This document shows positions 29,401 through 39,879 of a DNA stretch of 64,000 nt, piece by piece; the first letter of the stretch is position 1; each line of letters begins with the position of its first letter. The notes under the pieces were generated by a model, which was not told the DNA's origin, did no database searches, and worked only from the letters and a program-made list of their open reading frames with translations. Source of the stretch: Serinus canaria (Eukaryota > Chordata > Aves > Passeriformes > Fringillidae); contig NC_066315.1 of NCBI RefSeq assembly GCF_022539315.1, forward strand, positions 90,560,990 to 90,624,989, in the 5' to 3' direction. The position numbers and the translations under genes were made by a program.

Positions 29401-32400
29401 TGTGTACTTAATGCATGTTTTTTCTTTATAGTTTAAAGTGTTGAATAATGTTTTAAAAGCAGAATAACGTATCTACTGATCTGACTTTTAATAATAGTAC
29501 TATTAAAATAATGCAAGGGAACACTAGAGTGGAGAAAACAGCAAAAAAAAAAAAATCTGAGCTTTCTTTAGCTATTTGTGAATGGAAAAATTTATTTGTT
29601 GTAACCAATGCTGGTTTTCTTGAATAGCCTTCCTTGACTCTGCAGCTTAAATATTTGCCATACCTTCTAGATCAAAATTTGTGTTTACAAACAAATCTAG
29701 TTTGGTTTTGTCCTCCTTTCTTCTTTTAAGACTGCCTTGAAAACAGCATTTCTGAAATTGCATTTCTAATATGCAGTATAGTCAAATCACAATTAAGAGT
29801 TCAATCCTTTGTGCTAAATGTTTCAATATGAGATCAGCGTTTCTAATACATAGGCAGAATTGCAGTATCTAATCTGGGTAGATAGTCATAAGATTCAGAA
29901 TATTTAAACATTTTTGGAAATGGGAAAAGAGAAATGGCAGAAAGTTAAACTGAGCACTAAATTCGACTAGGAACTTCAGTATGAGTACTTTTGCTCAGAT
30001 TCTTGAAGTGAGAAATGGAAATGGGACCAGAATCTCATCTCTGATGCTGTTCACAATGAACAGTGTTGTTTCTTGGTTTTTTTTTTTTTTTTTTTCTTTT
30101 CTGCATGTATTGCTGAACCTAATTTGCCTAAGTACTCCCACAAATGAATAGCAGCAGGTTTTTTTCAGAGTTTTTCAGAATCTCAGACAAGGCTCTCAGT
30201 TGGGCCCTGAGATTATCCAGCTTCCTCCTGTGCCTCATACCTCTCCAAGTTATGACACCAACTTTGTACTACTCCTCTGCAGTCCAGTGGTTTTTGAATG
30301 TGGACTGTGCTTCCCATGTCTGGTCATTTTGCTGGCTTTCCACAGTGACAGCACCAGCACATGAAATTAAAGCCAAGAACACCAAATAATTATGAAATAA
30401 ATTATAAATTCCTGCCTAAGTGTGTCATGCAGTTGGCAAGCACTGCCTTACCAGGTAGTCCACTACATCAGTACCACTAATTGTTGTTTAATATGAGCTA
30501 ATATTTGGCTTGCAGCCAGACTTATATTTTGGATAGCTCATGACTTTAAAAAAAAGAAGGACAAACCCATTAAGAGATCAGTGTCAGTATTTGCTTACAG
30601 CTGCTTCTCCAGAGTAACATAGAATAATGGGCTGCCTCCTCACACCGGCATTTGTATGGGTTGTAGCCTTTGTCAGCTTGCTATTAGCCAAATCAGCATC
30701 CCTGTTATATCAGTACCATCAGTGATAGAAAAATCAGTGCAGGAGTTAAGACTGTTTAGTCCTGAGTATTTGAGGATTTACAGGGTAAAGGGAAGAGACT
30801 GTACTGCATTAGGAAATGGAGCCTGAGAACTGTGGAAGAGGTCTTTTCCTTGCAATTTCAGGGCATCTGCAGCTGCCATTTCAGGACAGACAGATCAGAA
30901 CAGGTTCTCAGTTTCTGCTAAGAAGTTTGTCTGAACCTCTGGAACTCTCCTGCAGTCTTTCTCTGAATATAGGGCTACTTCTTTAAGATTTGCAAGTAAA
31001 ATTATTACCAATTCCTTTTATTTAAAAATATTATTTTTTGTTTGAAACAGAAGCATAATGCAAATCTGAAAGCAATAAAGCCAGTCAAACTAGATACTGA
31101 GGTAAGATGGCGTCATTTTAGTAAAAAAACTCCTTTCATATTTTTATCTTGTCTGAAAAATGTGGTTTTAACTGCCATAAATATGCTTGCCATTTACAGG
31201 AACAGGCAAAAATTGCAAAACTTGGATTAGAATTGCATCTGCTAACATCTGATCTGGACTCTGAGACAGAGAAATGGGAGGATCAGGAGAATGAGATTGT
31301 GCAGCATGGACAAGGCATGTCAAGTATGGCCTACTCCATGTATTTATTTACCAGGTAATTACAGCACACATGGCAAATTTTGGTGGGAAAAGGAGCATTA
31401 GCAGTGTTTATGAGAAAGAACAAATTTTCATTTTCAGAGCATAATAATTGGGAGTGTTTTAGAAAGGAACTTGATTCTGTCTGTAGGCTTTATAAATTTT
31501 TGTAAATTTCTAAACTGTTTTAAAAAACCCTCATTTTAAACCCCACTTTATTTTTAAAGGGCTTAAAGGCTCCATTTGTTTCATTGGAGGGCATCTACTT
31601 AAATGTCTCCTGGGTACGGAAAACATTTTAAGAATTATGTTCATAAATACTTTGGAAATTAAGGGAATTAAAGCACAAGTATAAACCTGTAGATGAGATA
31701 TAACTGTAGATGAGAATTACTGATCCTTGTACTGAAAAGTGTTTATCTGAAACTTGCCTGTGCAATGTCAGCTTTCCTACTTGAAGAATTTGGGTTTGCT
31801 TGGGGTTTTTTTTACCAGAGCTGAGAATTTTTTTTTTTTTTTGTTAATTACTAGTCCAATAATACTCACTATGCCAGAGATGTGGATTTCTAGTCTTGTT
31901 CACCTTATGAGAACTGAGCCATTTTAATTCCCTAGCAGTGCTGTAGCTACTGAGGTCTTTGTGTAGTACTTTTTAAGTCAGTTCTTGTAGGTAGTTGTGT
32001 AAAATACCTTCTAAAAGACTGATATTTACAGTTCACTGGTGTGAACTGTAAAATGTTCAGTGGTGAGACTATTTTGCTTGCTACTTAAAAAATTACAGTC
32101 TGCAGTGTATAAATGGCACATCTTCTGCTTTTGTTATTTCTCACAGAGGAGAAGGACTTCTGAAAACTACTCAAGATTTATTTCATCAGGCAGAGGTAAT
32201 GTATTTTTAACAAAATAAGACATAGACACTCTGAGTGAAGCCAAACAAGAACTTCAGTGTCTGATTCTTTACACATAAGTACATGAATTGACTGGCAGCT
32301 GTAGACTTTGAGTAGCCTAACTCTGATACATATTCTGAAAGTGAACTTCCCAGCGTTCCAGTATCAGCTTCAGACAGGAGCATTACATTGATAGATTTCA

Positions 32401-34769
32401 GCAAGGAGGAGGGATAGCAAACTGGCATTATAGCAAATAGAGTGGACTTCAACGTAGTATTTGTTGTGTCACTCAGCTCAGTCCCTGGTAGTGTTAACAG
32501 AGACTAAATCCCAGTCTAAACAGCAGGGTTTTCATGGGAAAGAAAGAAGATGTAAAAACTTGCACAATGCAAACAGAAGGTCCCAAATGAAGGGATGTGG
32601 AATGCTACTTTCAGGATCCATGCCTGTGTGTAACAGGAGACTGGTTACCTTTGAAAGGACAATAAACAAAGAGGCCAGGTGTCATCACAAAACATTTGTG
32701 AGCTGCCACAGTGCAAAAAGTAATTGGAAGTTGGGGGTTTTGTTATATGTAAAGGGAAAGCCTTTAAACTCTGCTTATCTGTGAGGATGGCAGTTTGTGG
32801 TGTAGCTTGTTATTTCAGAAGTCACTGCAAACTGCTGACTTGTGAACTGTAGACGTATACAATTATTACAAGTATTTCCTGCTACCTTTTTACTTAAAAG
32901 CACACTATTAAACCAGGAGGGAAAAAGCCTTACTTTCTGTTGTGATTCATTTTGTTACATGCTTTCTTCTTTCAGATTTTTGCCACAGAGGGCACAAAGC
33001 TTGCTTCAGCTCTTCATGCTCTTTCTGATCAGGTGACGTATTTTATGACATCAGTGATACTGCTTAGAAGTTGCTTGTGCTGTCTTCTCCCTTAATTTGA
33101 TTTGGAGTCTTTAACACAGAGTTATTTTGTCTTCCTGGACAATGTACCAGGTACGTGATGATGACAAGCCTTTGCTTCTGTTGGAGGCTGAAAAACTCAT
33201 CTCTATGTGCAAGCAGCTCCAGGCAACAGCTAAAGCTTCTGCTCAGGGTAAAAGTGCTACATTTACAAAGGTAAGGTAAAAAATTATATATATTTCTCAA
33301 AGCAACACCTAACTTGTTTTGAAATAAAGTAATTTGCTAATTTATGTTCCAGTTAAAATATGGAACTAGGTTGCAGTAGTACTGTAATCCACTAGAATTC
33401 CATTCAGATAGACAGGAACTGTAATTAAGTGTACCTCAGTGTGGACTTCAGGGATCAAAATTTTAATGAAGGTAATATGTATTTCCACCACTGTAATAAT
33501 TACTGTTATTACTGTTACTGATGCTTAACATAAATGTAACAAATTCCAAACCCCCAACTCCACTACTGAACACATTTGCCTCTCAGTAGGCAGCGTCTAC
33601 CCTGGACTGCGCAGATTTTTTTCTGATATTCATATTTGCTATAAATAACTACATAGACAGCTGCCATGAAAGTTTCATCACTGTTAACACAAGAAGCAGA
33701 TCTGCAAAGATCAGAGGGGATCAGTATCCCTGAGCCAGCAGCGATCAGTGTGAGCAAGACCATTTCCATGCAGCTGGATGTTTGTTTGGACGTGGCTGTG
33801 AAAAAGTGTTGCAGTTTTACAGCAGGGCATAACACTGGCTAAAGCATGCAAGCCACTCAGAACCAAACTGAGCACCTTAGGGCTACTGCATGGTTTGTTT
33901 TACACCTTCTAAATTAAATGGGAACTCCAGTCTGTTCATACAGTGATGTATCAGTACATAGCAGTAACAGGTCCTCAAATTAATGTCTGAGGGCTCAGAC
34001 TTGTGACCTGTGCTGAGTGTTAATATTTAAGATAACTTTTAGCGTAACATTGAACTAAGGCTTAGATGATGCATGGCTCTCTAAATCATGCTGGCAAAAG
34101 GAAAACCATGAAGAATTGTGATGATTCATGCTTAGATGTTAAGAGTTCGTTTCCTGGAGACTTCTGTTACTGCTTAATATAATATTATTAGTAGTTCATT
34201 CTCTTGGGATGTGTCTGTTCAAGTTGTGTTTAACAGAAGGGATGCTCTTGTTTTACATGTACTATACAGAGAAGTCTAAAAAAAGTAGGCAAACGCATTT
34301 GATTAGGAGATATTTTAACAGGAAAAATACTACTTAACCCAGCTCAAAACAGATCTCATGCCAAAAACAACTGCCTAACACAAGTTTTGAGTAATAGGTA
34401 TTACTCTACTATTCTGTTGTTTAGGTTGATGCATGCATTCTGAAAACAAGGAATGTGATGACTCTATTGTGTCAGCTTCTTCCACTTTGCTGCAAATTAC
34501 AGAGGAAGGTGAGTACTGGCTTAATCTGCACTATTGAAGACTTTTGGGGTTTGTTTGCTTGGGTCGGTTGGTTGTTTTCAAGAAATCTTTCTTCTATACA
34601 TACACAGAATAAGGCGGGAAATGGTTGTCTTAAGCCTGCTCCACCATGGAAAGACGACAGAATACGAACTGGTACAAATGCACGTACTCCAGAAAGAAGA
34701 GCAGAGACGTTTGGCATCAGGTCTTTGGAAAATCATGTAACAAACATGACATTTTTAGAGAGCAAGTAA
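5459..34769 (+). CDS. CTNNAL1: CTNNAL1, alpha-catulin (5'-truncated by window edge; 17 coding exons)
   Basis: Vinculin/alpha-catenin superfamily scaffold, known to bind the Rho exchange factor ARHGEF1 (Lbc), dystrobrevin and IKK-beta. Exons: 5459-5646, 10870-10989, 13161-13250, 13548-13718, 14758-14958, 16830-16916, 19903-20061, 21495-21587, 21886-22036, 27808-27845, 31051-31101, 31200-31354, 32147-32195, 32976-33032, 33151-33270, 34425-34508, 34608-34769. All have AG acceptors and GT donors and join in one frame, giving about 658 residues. The first visible exon reads [20 protein letters not shown], close to human alpha-catulin near residue 110. Other near-identical blocks are [45 protein letters not shown] and [12 protein letters not shown]. 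The first visible exon begins in split-codon phase, so upstream coding exons (two expected from human) lie outside the window; none was found in 1-5458. The last exon differs strongly from human and extends the C-terminus. Confidence 0.96.
6857..6878. repeat. (AT)11 microsatellite
   Basis: A perfect AT dinucleotide run in a CTNNAL1 intron. Confidence 0.95.
7005..7554 (-). repeat. CR1 LINE, 3'-end segment, part 1
   Basis: The plus strand shows the complement of a CR1 3' end: caagtccaactcctggcctt, the block complementary to CTGTTCCAGTGCCC, then the stretch complementary to the conserved end of ORF2 and the 3' UTR. The 3' end includes a 29-bp exact duplication (7009-7066). The element is interrupted at 7555 by an LTR and resumes at 7943. 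Confidence 0.9.
7009..7066. repeat. Two exact 29-bp tandem copies within CR1 tail
   Basis: The unit beginning ttgtaaaatatcctgaattg and ending gaaggggctc occurs at 7009-7037 and again at 7038-7066 without change. It covers the terminal CR1 sequence. Confidence 0.95.
7555..7936 (+). mobile_element. Solo LTR of an endogenous retrovirus (songbird TguLTR5-like)
   Basis: A 382-bp block begins with TGTTGCCAACATA and is flanked by a 6-bp direct repeat, cttacc, at 7549-7554 and 7937-7942, which is the expected target-site duplication. It contains features I recognise from a very common passerine LTR family: the tgctgctgtggaatgc block, the tagcttagcctt block, a poly(A) signal aataaa at 7856-7861, and catggagtcaacgt followed by cgtctcttccctcatcctgg. 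No internal retroviral sequence is present, so this is a solo LTR in the sense orientation of CTNNAL1. The family name is from memory and needs a library match. The right terminus is TA rather than the usual CA. Confidence 0.85.
7943..8000 (-). repeat. CR1 LINE, part 2, resumed after LTR
   Basis: The sequence gctgtgcctgatgcccccca is the expected CR1 continuation of the element ending at 7554. This shows that the LTR jumped into a pre-existing CR1. The outer end is uncertain. Confidence 0.7.
9717..9768. repeat. Perfect 52-bp palindrome without spacer
   Basis: The left arm runs 9717-9742 and the right arm 9743-9768; they are exact reverse complements, meeting at tgatca. The outer parts of the arms read gattgctgcagtctgatatt and its complement. 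It lies deep in a CTNNAL1 intron, and no match to a gene was recognised. Confidence 0.97.
13098..13126. repeat. AT-rich inverted repeat just upstream of a CTNNAL1 exon
   Basis: Arms of 13 bp (atctataatatta and its complement) are separated by the 3-bp spacer agt. The right arm ends 34 bp before the exon starting at 13161, close to where a branch point would be expected. Confidence 0.9.
16556..16605. repeat. Two exact 25-bp tandem copies
   Basis: The unit beginning aaattcttgttgaacacaag and ending cagtc is present at 16556-16580 and 16581-16605. It is intronic in CTNNAL1. Confidence 0.95.
22037..27807 (+). other. CTNNAL1: Long CTNNAL1 intron with no recognised element
   Basis: This 5.8-kb intron separates the exon ending FEGRRG from the 38-nt micro-exon encoding [12 protein letters not shown]. 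Apart from the hairpin at 22379-22412 and an unexplained 195-codon minus-strand open frame at 25168-25755, I see only AT-rich sequence and simple repeats such as the TTTG run near 23410. Confidence 0.6.
22379..22412. repeat. Short GC-rich hairpin
   Basis: Arms acaaggggtgg (22379-22389) and ccaccccttgt (22402-22412) are fully complementary, with a 12-nt loop. It is intronic and stands out from the AT-rich surroundings. Confidence 0.85.
34608..34769 (+). CDS. CTNNAL1: CTNNAL1 terminal exon with non-human-like C-terminus
   Basis: The exon follows a tacacag acceptor and encodes 53 residues, starting [17 protein letters not shown] and ending NMTFLESK before TAA. It joins the preceding exon (ends LCCKLQRK) in phase 0. 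The first residues align loosely with the human MENNGW region. The human protein stops after roughly 20 residues here, so the bird tail is about 30 residues longer, basic and low in hydrophobic residues. It could instead be an isoform-specific end, with another exon or readthrough used in other transcripts. Confidence 0.75.
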   Translation, partial: NKAGNGCLKPAPPWKDDRIRTGTNARTPERRAETFGIRSLENHVTNMTFLESK

Positions 34770-35883
34770 TCATAGCACTGAGAAATGCAGGAATTCCCAT
34801 TTGAAAATAACACTTGCTGAAGTTTCAATACTGCTTTCATTTGTGGAAAGTCAAGCCAGGTTAATTTGATATAAAACTGTTGACCTTTGTCACATCTAAT
34901 AGATGTCCCATTACTTAGCCATTAAAACACAAGCTAGTCTCAATGTTCTGTATTTTTATAATGTGAATGCCTTTCCTATGCTTGCTCTTGATACGGATTT
35001 TGTAATTAATGCTTCTGAATGTCTTAATGGATGTGTCAACCCAAAGATGCTGCTAATAGACATTTTATGGAAAGACCCCTGTGCTGCATACGCTACATGT
35101 AACACTACTGTTGAAGTCTGTAAACTCATCTCTGGCCTATTTCAGTCTGTGTATTTGATAAAGCAGAATCAGGAATATAGTCTGAAAGGCTGTGGCCTGA
35201 AGCACTGAAATGTTACCTTAGTTACAAGTTATACCTGCAATGAAGTAGTCCTAGGTAAAAAAAACCCCTCTTTCAGTAGATATACCCCTGAATTTTAATC
35301 TTGACAAGATTTATCTCCACAAAAAGTATATTTTTTAAGTGATTAATAGTCTTGACTCAAACCCTTTTTCTTTTACTCTATTTGTAGATGGCAGTTGTTG
35401 CTTTCTTTTTAATTAAAACTTACAGAGCAGAATTTGAGTTGCCTGTAGAACCACTGAAGTATTATGCAAACTTGACATTATGCCATTGAAAACTGAAGAA
35501 AATAGATACTGATTATTACAAAACTCTGTACAAAGGGCATTATTTTACTTCAGGATACCATGAAAATACAACTTGGTATGAAATACGTATTTTCAAGTTT
35601 ATCTGCTCTTTGTACACAGGCTTTTTATTTTATTTTCCATTCACCTGTGTCAAACTCCATATTGTATTAGTTTGGCTAAATTACATGATAGCTAAATGCT
35701 ATGATTTTTTCTATATGTACTATGCTTGCCTTAAGCAGAAGCAAAGCTGATTGTGGAACATAAATAATCTCTAACATGTCATTCTGAGCTTATATAAAAA
35801 CCTGAACTAAGCTAGAATTCAGAGAAAAAGAAAAATTTTACAAGTTTTTATAGAAATTTTAATGTACAAACTGTTTGAACTGG

Positions 35884-35889
35884 TTTATT
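35884..35889 (-). terminator. ABITRAM: Poly(A) signal AATAAA for ABITRAM
   Basis: tttatt on the plus strand, AATAAA on the minus strand, 121 nt after the ABITRAM stop. It is the first canonical signal downstream of the stop. Confidence 0.7.
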
Positions 35890-35957
35890 CTTTTATGAAT
35901 CAAGGAGTTTAGTTCCACTTTTAAAAACTGGCACATACTATAAAACTCACAGTGTAC

Positions 35958-35963
35958 AATAAA
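35958..35963 (+). terminator. CTNNAL1: Poly(A) signal AATAAA for CTNNAL1
   Basis: A canonical hexamer within gtgtacaataaaagtcactt, about 1.2 kb after the stop codon. It is the last good signal before ABITRAM coding sequence begins on the other strand. Confidence 0.7.
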
Positions 35964-36009
35964 AGTCACTTATTTAGTATAAACATAGATGGGAAGTGTA
36001 AAATTGATT

Positions 36010-39000
36010 TCATGAAGCAGAACTGCGTCGTTTCATCAAAACTTCCTCGTACTCCTTCTGCGTCAGAAGTCCCTGAGTTATAGTCTTGCTTTCTTCAAAT
36101 TTGGGTAGAACCACTGCAATGTACCCCTCAGTTGATGGCTAAAAAGCGAGACTGAAGTTAGCAGTGAAATAAAAGCTGAAAAATAAAGAACAAGAAAGTG
36201 TCTTACCTTTTCTTGCAGAAGAGCAGGATTACTAAGAATGTTCTCATTCACTTCAATCAGCCGCCCTCGTATGCAACTGCAAAAGTGTTCAGATTCTGTA
36301 GGTGTGTGGGGTATGTCAGGGTAAAAAAGAAATGGGAAAAACTTTACCTGTAAATGGTGTATTCCTCTCCATCTGATGAAGATATCCTGCACAGAGGGGC
36401 AAGTTCTGTTAGAAACTGAGCTCCCTGCATTTGGAAAACAAATAAACATGTTTGTAGTTTTAATTACACGGGACTTGTAAAAGTATTACCATCAGCAATG
36501 TCTAAAAGGAAGGACGTGTGATAGTTATGGGTCATTCCAAGTTCCAGAGCTGTGCTTCCCTATAGAAGGGAAAATGCCAACTTAGTCACATGCACAAATC
36601 AAACAGAAGCTTGTTACAAGCTTACGCATTTAGTCATCATTCTTTTTCAGACTAGCAAACTTGTATTTTGACGAGACTAAAGTCAGAGGAGAGAGGAGAG
36701 GAACAGCACCATTGATTTCGATGTAAGCAAGTTCAACTGCCCCTTCAAAAACCCAACATGCTAAACTGGCCCATCTAGTCACCAAATCTTTCACATCTTG
36801 TTGGAAATAAATTTTCCTTCTGTACACTACCAGAGAAAATTACTAGAAGCGAGTGTGTTTGAGCAACACTGGAAACCACCAGTGCTGTAGGAGCACTGCA
36901 AGACCCTGGCTGGGACAGGCAGACAGGCACCTCTTGAGGAAGTCTAAATTCTTCAAGTGCAGAGGGTTTTTTTAAAGTAAAATACAAAAGTAACCTGCTA
37001 GGTTTCTCTTCTAGGAAGGACAGAAAGATCTCAGGCACTGTGAGAGATTAAAATAAAAACTAAGGAAATAAAAAAGCCATACCCTTTTTGACTTCCCAGA
37101 GACCTTATTCTGAAGTCTGCTACAGTTTGCACTGATTTGGTAATTAATGTTTTTAATTGTTTTCCCACTTTGAAGAAGAGGGTGGGCTTCTGCCAAGGTG
37201 ATAACACAGATTCTGAAAAAGAAAGAATTTAATTATTCCACTGTAGTTGTAAGAAGCCACACCTTTGTGCTCTAAGCAAGTCCCACAACCTCCTCTGCCT
37301 ATCTTGTTTGACACCTGCTGTACCAAACTGAACGAAAATGGCATTCTGACCTAAAGCCACTCCCATGGAAAATGCTTCATTTTGAGATACCAGACTGGAC
37401 TGTCAAAAGCCCTACACTGCTTACTGAAAAAAAAAAAAAAAAACCAACTGCTTTTATATAAGCCAGTGCTGTTCTCTCTGTTGTACCCCATGAGGGCATG
37501 GTTGGTTCATTTCAGCCAGTAGCTGAAGTAGGCATTTGGGTTAAGATAAACAAGTGTACTTGGTGTACTTTTGTCACAATGTAACACAAAGGAGTGTTTC
37601 TCAACAGCTAAAGGCCCTTTGTGGTGAACAGCTGAGGAATCCTTCAGTGATCTGGGCCTTAGTTAACTTGCTGCTTGCATTTCATTTTTTCTACTGGAGG
37701 GTTATTTCTTACCATAACACTGGATAGTTTGAGATGAGCCCAGCTGAAGAGATTAGGCCTGCCAGGCCTAGAACCATGCTTAATGCACTAGCATGAACTT
37801 GCCAGTAAATGAAGAGAGTGGAAGCTATTCTGTTTGAGAGTATAAAACCTACAGCAAGCACCGGAAACAACAGAAGAGTGACTGCAGAGAAAACCAGGGC
37901 ACAGAACCAGATCTCTCCCTGTGGATCCATCTCCCCACTCTCCTCCTGTGGAGCTCTGGCTGCGCAGCTCCCACAAGAGGGAGCTGGATCCTGGTGAATG
38001 CATCCAGCATGTTCTAGCAGCAAAGCTACCTCCCTTCACCCCAGCCTCCTTCTAAGGGGAAGATGACAAATTATCTCTTTGAGCTGTCACCTAATGGAGC
38101 TGAGACCTTGCAGAGCTGAGACCTCGCAAAACAAAAAATCAAGAGACAACTTTTCACTGCCTAGAAACAGCAAACTGAGTCACAGCCCCATACGTAATAA
38201 TGGTAAAATACTTTACAGAACATCTGGCTAAGCTGCTGTGGAATCCAAGGGTCCTGATATTTCAGAATTCAAAGCAGCAGAACAGTCTTCGTGGACAATT
38301 GAACAAATCAGTGGGGTTTAAACTATTGTTTATATCAGGGACCTGAGATTAGTAACCTCATATTCAGTATTCAGTACAAATGGAAGGGTGTCCTTCCTTG
38401 CTGTTACTGTCACACCTGTTATTTGAAGGTACTCTGGTTTTCCTTTTGAAAGAATGGAGGAAGAACTGCAGGAAACAGTCACAGGGAAGCTCCAGTTCCA
38501 AAGGCTGCAGTAAGGTGATGGTTCTGCCCTGTGCCAAGCATACCCTTCCTTTTATTTTGAATTCCTAGAGCAGACAACTCACTGGGAATACAAATGCTGC
38601 CTCACCTTCCCTCAACCCACTGGCCCTGGCAATGTTTGTGTGGACAGTAGTTAGGTTCTGTTCTTCCCTATGGGACTGAACAGCCCAGAAATGCTCCTGA
38701 TGCCCTAACAGGCTGCAGCAGGGAGATGTAAGGTATGGAAGGAGACTCCACATCAGGTACAGCTTAATTTACTCCAAATAACTGGACATCCAGTTACATC
38801 CAAGCAGAAGCAAGACACTTTCCTATCTTGCCTTCACCATCCATTAGTGCACAAATGTACAAGGAAAAGCCATTAAGTTTTATCTAGAAAAAGCTGAATG
38901 TTTGTTCAAATGGAAGGATTTCTAAATCAAGTTAAACAGACCCCTTCAAAATGTCATTAAGCAAAGGCCTTTTGGAACGTTTCTCTTCTGCTACTGATGA

Positions 39001-39697
39001 TCACAGAATCAATTAGGTTAGAAAAGACCTTTGAGATCGAGTTCAGCCTATGACCAAACACCACCGTGTCAACTAGACCATGGCACTGAGCGCCACGTCC
39101 AGTCTTCCCATGAACGCCCCTAGGGACGGTGTATGGGGTCCTTACAGCAGGAGAGGGTGCAAGGGGCAGCACCACGGCCACTGCTGACCAGTATCAGGGC
39201 GTGCGGGGGGCCGTCAGGGGGAAGAGGCCAAGCCTCCCTGTGTCTCATTGGAGCAGTAATTAAAGGATGGGGAGGCCGATTTGTCACTCCCACCCTCCCA
39301 CCTTCCCGGACAGCGCAGGCTCGCCTGGTGCCGTGTCCCAGGCCAAGCCTGCCTATCCCGGCTGCCGCAGCAACCGCCGCTCCCTCCGGGCGCAGGGCGA
39401 GGCCCGGCGCTGCGGCAGCGCCCTGGCCGTCCGCAGCCCGCGGCCTGCCGAGCTCCGGCGCCCGGCGGCAGCGCCGGACCCAACTCCCGCCGGCCACTCG
39501 CCTGTTGGAGTGCTGCAGCACACAGAAGTCCTCGCACGGCCGCCCCTTCACGTCTGCAAGAAGGGCACAAAGAGAAGTCAGGACCCCGCCGCCACCCTGG
39601 CCCGGCCCGGCCCGGCCCAGCCCCCGGCGGTACCTGGCTTGTACCAGCGGGTGAAGTACCGCTCGGCGCCGCCCGGCCCCGCCGCCCCCTCAGCCAT
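36010..39697 (-). CDS. ABITRAM: ABITRAM (FAM206A, Simiate), actin-binding transcription modulator
   Basis: A small conserved protein that in mammals binds actin and localises to nuclear speckles and cell protrusions. Six coding exons, in transcript order: 39634-39697, 39502-39553, 37083-37212, 36348-36424, 36207-36276, 36010-36138. They join in frame to 173 residues (human about 181). The start is [21 protein letters not shown] in a good Kozak context (G at -3 and +4). Conserved blocks follow: [74 protein letters not shown] and [11 protein letters not shown], ending SSAS. The donor after exon 2 is GC rather than GT. The last two introns are 71 and 68 bp. The gene is convergent with CTNNAL1, as in human, but lacks ELP1 at its promoter. 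Confidence 0.97.
39000..39128 (-). repeat. CR1 3'-end fragment
   Basis: The block agaatcaattaggttagaaa followed by agacctttgagatcgagttc and the ccatggcactgagcgccacg segment is the complement of a CR1 subfamily tail. It lies in ABITRAM intron 2, just outside the CpG-rich region. Confidence 0.75.
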
Positions 39698-39795
39698 GCC
39701 CGGCCCGGCGCGGCCCGCCCCGCCGGCGCGCCGCGATGACGGCGGGAGGCGGCCCCGGCCCGGCGCTCTCCCCGCCCCGGCACGGGAAACCCGAA
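39290..39795 (-). promoter_or_regulatory. ABITRAM: CpG island promoter of ABITRAM
   Basis: Composition switches abruptly to GC- and CpG-dense sequence over about 500 bp, covering ABITRAM exons 1 and 2 and the region just upstream of the ATG at 39697. GC boxes (cccgccccg) occur at 39714-39722 and again around 39770. No TATA box is visible. The start site must lie between the ATG and the SLC39A6 cleavage site, a gap of less than 200 bp. Confidence 0.8.
39500..39501 (-). other. ABITRAM: Non-canonical GC splice donor of ABITRAM intron 2
   Basis: On the minus strand the junction reads ccaacag|gcgagt. The exon must stop at AG because the next exon (acceptor ttttcag, 37213) begins with A ATC TGT, restoring Arg-Ile-Cys. 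The nearest GT, in gcgagtggcc, would shift the frame. This is therefore a GC-AG intron of 2289 bp. Confidence 0.9.
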
Positions 39796-39879
39796 GGAAA
39801 CACAGTAGTACCCGTTTTTTTTTCTCCAGGCTCTAACATCTTTCGCCGTACCTGCATCACTGCGAAAAACGCTCAGACG

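Larger units (their letters stand above)
34770..35980 (+). other. CTNNAL1: CTNNAL1 3' UTR (inferred)
   Basis: AT-rich, non-coding sequence from the TAA at 34767-34769 to a canonical poly(A) signal at 35958-35963. The end is inferred from the signal alone. The distal part overlaps the inferred 3' UTR of ABITRAM on the other strand. Confidence 0.7.
35865..36009 (-). other. ABITRAM: ABITRAM 3' UTR (inferred)
   Basis: The short interval from the TGA (36010-36012) to just beyond the minus-strand poly(A) signal at 35884-35889. If this is the site used, the 3' UTR is only about 145 nt and lies inside the CTNNAL1 3' UTR. Further minus-strand hexamers near 35630 would lengthen it. Confidence 0.6.

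Noticed and set aside
39120..39836. Several overlapping open frames of 143-189 codons on both strands
   Set aside because: They arise from the GC-rich, stop-poor ABITRAM promoter. Only the two short ABITRAM exons on the minus strand are supported by homology and splice sites.
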